A stretch of 64,000 nt of DNA from Parasegetibacter sp. NRK P23 (GTDB lineage Bacteria > Bacteroidota > Bacteroidia > Chitinophagales > Chitinophagaceae): the NCBI RefSeq assembly GCF_023721715.1, contig NZ_JAMDLG010000001.1, positions 181,001 to 245,000 of the forward strand, read 5' to 3'. The notes beneath the pieces are model-generated. The model was not told where the DNA came from. It saw only the letters and a list, made by a program, of their open reading frames with translations, and searched no databases. Below are positions 61,760 to 64,000 of the stretch, piece by piece. The first letter of the stretch is position 1; each line of letters begins with the position of its first letter. A program made the position numbers and the translations under genes.

Positions 61760-62602
61760 TCAGGGCGTTGCCGCCGCTTTCTGAAAATAGTTGTGCATAA
61801 AGAGCAACTGGTATTGAACGGCGTTGAGCCAGTAAGCCCAGTTGTGTACCCCGGGACGCGTCAGGAAATCGTGGGGAATATTCCTGTATAAGAGCGCTTC
61901 ATGGAGTTTCATATTCACGTCATAAAAAAAGTCGCCGGTGCCGCAATCGATCATGATGTCCAGTGCATTGGGCGTGAGCAGGTGCAATTGGTTCATCACG
62001 GTATGTTGCTCCCAGTATTCGGGATGTTCTGAATATTTCCCGATGCGTTTTGTCATTTCCCAATTGTTGGGGAAGGGCCTGATGTCTACGCCGCCACTCA
62101 TACTTCCTGCCGCGCCAAACAGGTCCTGGTGCCGGAAAGCCAGGTACAGTGCGCCATGGCCACCCATGCTCAACCCGGTTATGGCCCTTCCTTTTCTATT
62201 GCTGATGGTGCTGAAAGCGGAGTCTATAAAAGGAATCAGTTCTTTTGTAATGTAGGTTTCGTATTGGTAGGATGGGTCGATAGGACTATCCCAGTACCAG
62301 CTGCTGAAACCGCCGTCCGGGCAAACGATCAGCATATTGTGCAGATCGGCTGCTTTCTCGAAGCCTTTGGCTTTGGAGAGCCACCCGGAATAATTATCGC
62401 TGTAACCATGGAGGAGGTACACTACGGGGATTTTAGCGCCTGGTTTGTAACCGGATGGTTTGATCACCGCCGCCTTGATGTGTTTTTTCATGGAAGGGCT
62501 GTAGGTAAGGAGGGTATCCACTGAAGCCGCGAAGGAAGAAGACTGGATAATTAAAAGGGCTATTGCCGGAAGGATGATTCTTTTAAATGAGTTGCTGCTC
62601 AT
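61760..62602 (-). CDS. Secreted esterase, alpha/beta-hydrolase of esterase D type
   Basis: 280 residues. Signal peptide cut after SSFAAS (about residue 26). Ser in AITGLSMGGHGALYLAFRH (about 144), HGYSDNYSGW as oxyanion loop, Asp in MIDCGTGDFFYDVN and His in RPGVHNWAYWLNAVQY. The layout is that of feruloyl or acetyl-xylan esterases and of antigen-85/EstD-like proteins, such as remove acyl groups from plant polysaccharide. The true substrate is not given by context. It is convergent with the regulator gene. Confidence 0.9.
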   Translation of the reverse strand: MSSNSFKRIILPAIALLIIQSSSFAASVDTLLTYSPSMKKHIKAAVIKPSGYKPGAKIPVVYLLHGYSDNYSGWLSKAKGFEKAADLHNMLIVCPDGGFSSWYWDSPIDPSYQYETYITKELIPFIDSAFSTISNRKGRAITGLSMGGHGALYLAFRHQDLFGAAGSMSGGVDIRPFPNNWEMTKRIGKYSEHPEYWEQHTVMNQLHLLTPNALDIMIDCGTGDFFYDVNMKLHEALLYRNIPHDFLTRPGVHNWAYWLNAVQYQLLFMHNYFQKAAATP

Positions 62603-62670
62603 GCCGAAGGTTTAAAAATGTAGTGTGTGTATAAATGATTAAATTACTGTTTCATCTAAATGCTATTACC

Positions 62671-63528
62671 ATGGACCAACGTATCATCAATCTGTTCGAC
62701 GAATATACGCATAAGCCGCTCAAACGCGATGAGTTCCTGCGTCGCCTGGCGGTGCTCACGGGAGGTATGGCCACGGCTTTGTCTATGCTCCCCAAACTGG
62801 AACTGAACTATTCCAATGCCGATACTACTTCGGAATACCAGGATAAGATCATTACTGAGCGGGTTACCTACCCAGGGAAAGATTGTACCATGAAAGGTTA
62901 TCTCGCGCGCCCCAATTCAAAAGGGAAATTCGGAACAGTGGTGGTGATTCATGAGAACCGGGGGCTGAATCCACATATTGAAGATGTAACGCGCCGTGCG
63001 GCCCTGGCAGGGTTTCTGGCCCTGGCGCCCGATGCACTTGCGCCGCAAGGTGGTACACCGTCCAACGAAGAGGAGGCCCGTGGTTTGTTCGGAAAGATCG
63101 ACAACGCGCAGAATCTTCAGAATTTCATCCTCGCTTTCGATTACCTGAAATCAAGGCCCGAGTCCAATGGGAAAGCAGGTTGCATAGGGTTTTGCTGGGG
63201 TGGGGCCATGGCCAATCAGCTCGCTGTTCATGTACCCGATCTGAAGGCCGCGGTACCTTTCTATGGCAGACAACCCGACGCTGCGGACGTGCCGAAAATT
63301 AAAGCTTTCGTGCAGCTGCACTACGGAGAAATGGATGAGAGAGTGAATGCCGGTATCCCCGCTTATGAAGCCGCTTTAAAGGCAGCCGGGATCAAATACG
63401 AATTGTTTATTTATAAAGGCGCGCAACATGCCTTCCACAACGATACCGCACCTACCCGCTACAATGAAGAGGCCGCAAAACTGGCCTGGGGCAGGGCAAT
63501 GGAGCTGTTCAGAAAAACACTTTCCTGA
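62671..63528 (+). CDS. Dienelactone hydrolase family protein
   Basis: 285 residues from ATG 62671; the first 40 (DEYTHKPLKRDEFLRRLAVL, then a short hydrophobic TGGMATALSMLP) look like a Tat- or helix-type leader common in this subfamily. The nucleophile is Cys in GCIGFCWGGAMANQLA, not Ser, as in true dienelactone hydrolases. FGTVVVIHENRGLNPHIEDV, LHYGEMDERVNAG (Asp) and YKGAQHAFHNDT (His) complete the site. Reaction unspecific; cleavage of lactones or esters is likely. Confidence 0.92.
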   Translation: MDQRIINLFDEYTHKPLKRDEFLRRLAVLTGGMATALSMLPKLELNYSNADTTSEYQDKIITERVTYPGKDCTMKGYLARPNSKGKFGTVVVIHENRGLNPHIEDVTRRAALAGFLALAPDALAPQGGTPSNEEEARGLFGKIDNAQNLQNFILAFDYLKSRPESNGKAGCIGFCWGGAMANQLAVHVPDLKAAVPFYGRQPDAADVPKIKAFVQLHYGEMDERVNAGIPAYEAALKAAGIKYELFIYKGAQHAFHNDTAPTRYNEEAAKLAWGRAMELFRKTLS

Positions 63529-63545
63529 GTTTTACTTTCTGGGAT

Positions 63546-63586
63546 AAACAAAGAAGTCGGACCATTGTGATCCGACTTCTTTGTTT
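63546..63586. terminator. Hairpin between convergent genes at the right edge
   Basis: AAACAAAGAAGTCGGA (63546-63561) and its exact complement (63571-63586), 16-bp stem with a 9-nt loop. Ends in GTTT on each strand and lies between the dienelactone hydrolase and the T9SS cargo gene, so a bidirectional terminator is likely. Confidence 0.8.
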
Positions 63587-63601
63587 AGTATTACGCGTTG
63601 T

Positions 63602-64000
63602 TTAACGCTTGATCATTTTTAATGTTTCCATCGTTTTACCATCTCCATCGTTGATCCTGATGATGTACAGGCCCGACTTGATATTGGAAGGAATATTCAG
63701 TTTCACCTGTTGTGTGCCGGTTGAAAGTTGTTTCAGGTCCTGCTTCACAATAATTCTTCCGAACAGGTCACAAACCGTAACCACCATAGCCGGTGCGGGT
63801 TTGTTCAAACTGAAGCGGATATTGATCTCTGACGTGAAGGGGTTGGGGTACCCTGAAACACTACTGAGCACAAGCGCATCATGGTTGGCTTCCGGAGCAA
63901 TATTCAACGCGGTGATCGATGCGGTGTTGGTGGTAACTGTTTCGGTAACAACTGGCGCCGTCGCGTTCAGGTTTGGTGCGCCTTCAATAGCCATTGCGTT
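63602..64000 (-). CDS. T9SS type A sorting-domain protein (C-terminal end only)
   Basis: The frame is open through the right edge; about 133 C-terminal residues are seen. The last 85 form a type A T9SS sorting domain: SGYPNPFTSEINIRFSLNKP, VTVCDLFGRIIVKQDLKQ, GLYIIRINDGDGKTMETLKM and terminal IKR. Before it is a Thr/Ala/Asn-rich linker. Proteins with this end cross the outer membrane by type IX secretion and are released or anchored. The catalytic or binding part is outside the window. Confidence 0.9.
   Translation of the reverse strand, partial: NAMAIEGAPNLNATAPVVTETVTTNTASITALNIAPEANHDALVLSSVSGYPNPFTSEINIRFSLNKPAPAMVVTVCDLFGRIIVKQDLKQLSTGTQQVKLNIPSNIKSGLYIIRINDGDGKTMETLKMIKR

Overview
The window looks like a chromosomal segment from the phylum Bacteroidota, most likely family Chitinophagaceae. 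The signs are a SusC/SusD outer-membrane import pair driven by an ECF sigma/FecR pair, the lipoprotein assembly factor TamL, a type IX secretion (T9SS) plug-domain protein, a C-terminal T9SS sorting domain at the right edge, and Bacteroidota-type promoters (-33 TTG, -7 TAnnTTTG). Many genes start with TTG. The family assignment is an impression from protein character and could not be searched. No phage, integrase, transposase or CRISPR array was seen; the content is mostly core metabolism, RNA maturation and envelope functions.

Left part (1-11000, all minus strand): a signalling and import cassette in the order ECF sigma factor, FecR anti-sigma, SusC with STN signalling domain, SusD, a metallopeptidase-like lipoprotein without HExxH, a TlpA-type thioredoxin and a second thioredoxin cut by the window edge. 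No carbohydrate-active enzyme is present, so the cassette looks redox- or peptide-oriented. 11000-23000: tRNA-Leu(CAG), dapD, a glycosyltransferase, then a tRNA-maturation group (tsaC-like, cca, miaA) interrupted by a pRiA4b-type protein, a GH1 glucosidase, a FadL-type porin, an Asn/Tyr-rich lipoprotein and proS. 23000-30000: an RDD protein divergent from a tight SpoIIM-DUF4129-DUF4350-MoxR-DUF58 operon, then truB. 30000-40000: tamL, trmH, an FtsX/LolC-type permease, a T9SS plug-domain protein, the SRP RNA, fsa and an S9 peptidase.

40080-44800 is the most striking stretch: a his operon (hisG-hisD-hisC-hisB) with a clear promoter, a 16-residue leader peptide containing five His codons, and a terminator hairpin whose left arm can pair instead with a segment overlapping the leader stop codon. 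This is a compact attenuator. A 23-bp perfect inverted repeat lies between hisC and hisB.

44800-64000: a DUF2520 protein, an alpha/beta hydrolase, gamma-glutamyltransferase, then an M14 carboxypeptidase, a PIG-L deacetylase, two tiny membrane proteins and a sodium:solute symporter. After these come an orphan YhcG-type nuclease, tRNA-Leu(GAG), an orphan histidine kinase, a GT2 glycosyltransferase, a small membrane protein, tRNA-Gly(GCC), tRNA-Leu(UAA), an acyltransferase, a Crp-like regulator, an esterase, a dienelactone hydrolase and the end of a T9SS cargo gene. AT-rich inverted repeats of one recognisable type sit at three gene ends, and three tRNA promoters share an identical 11-mer.
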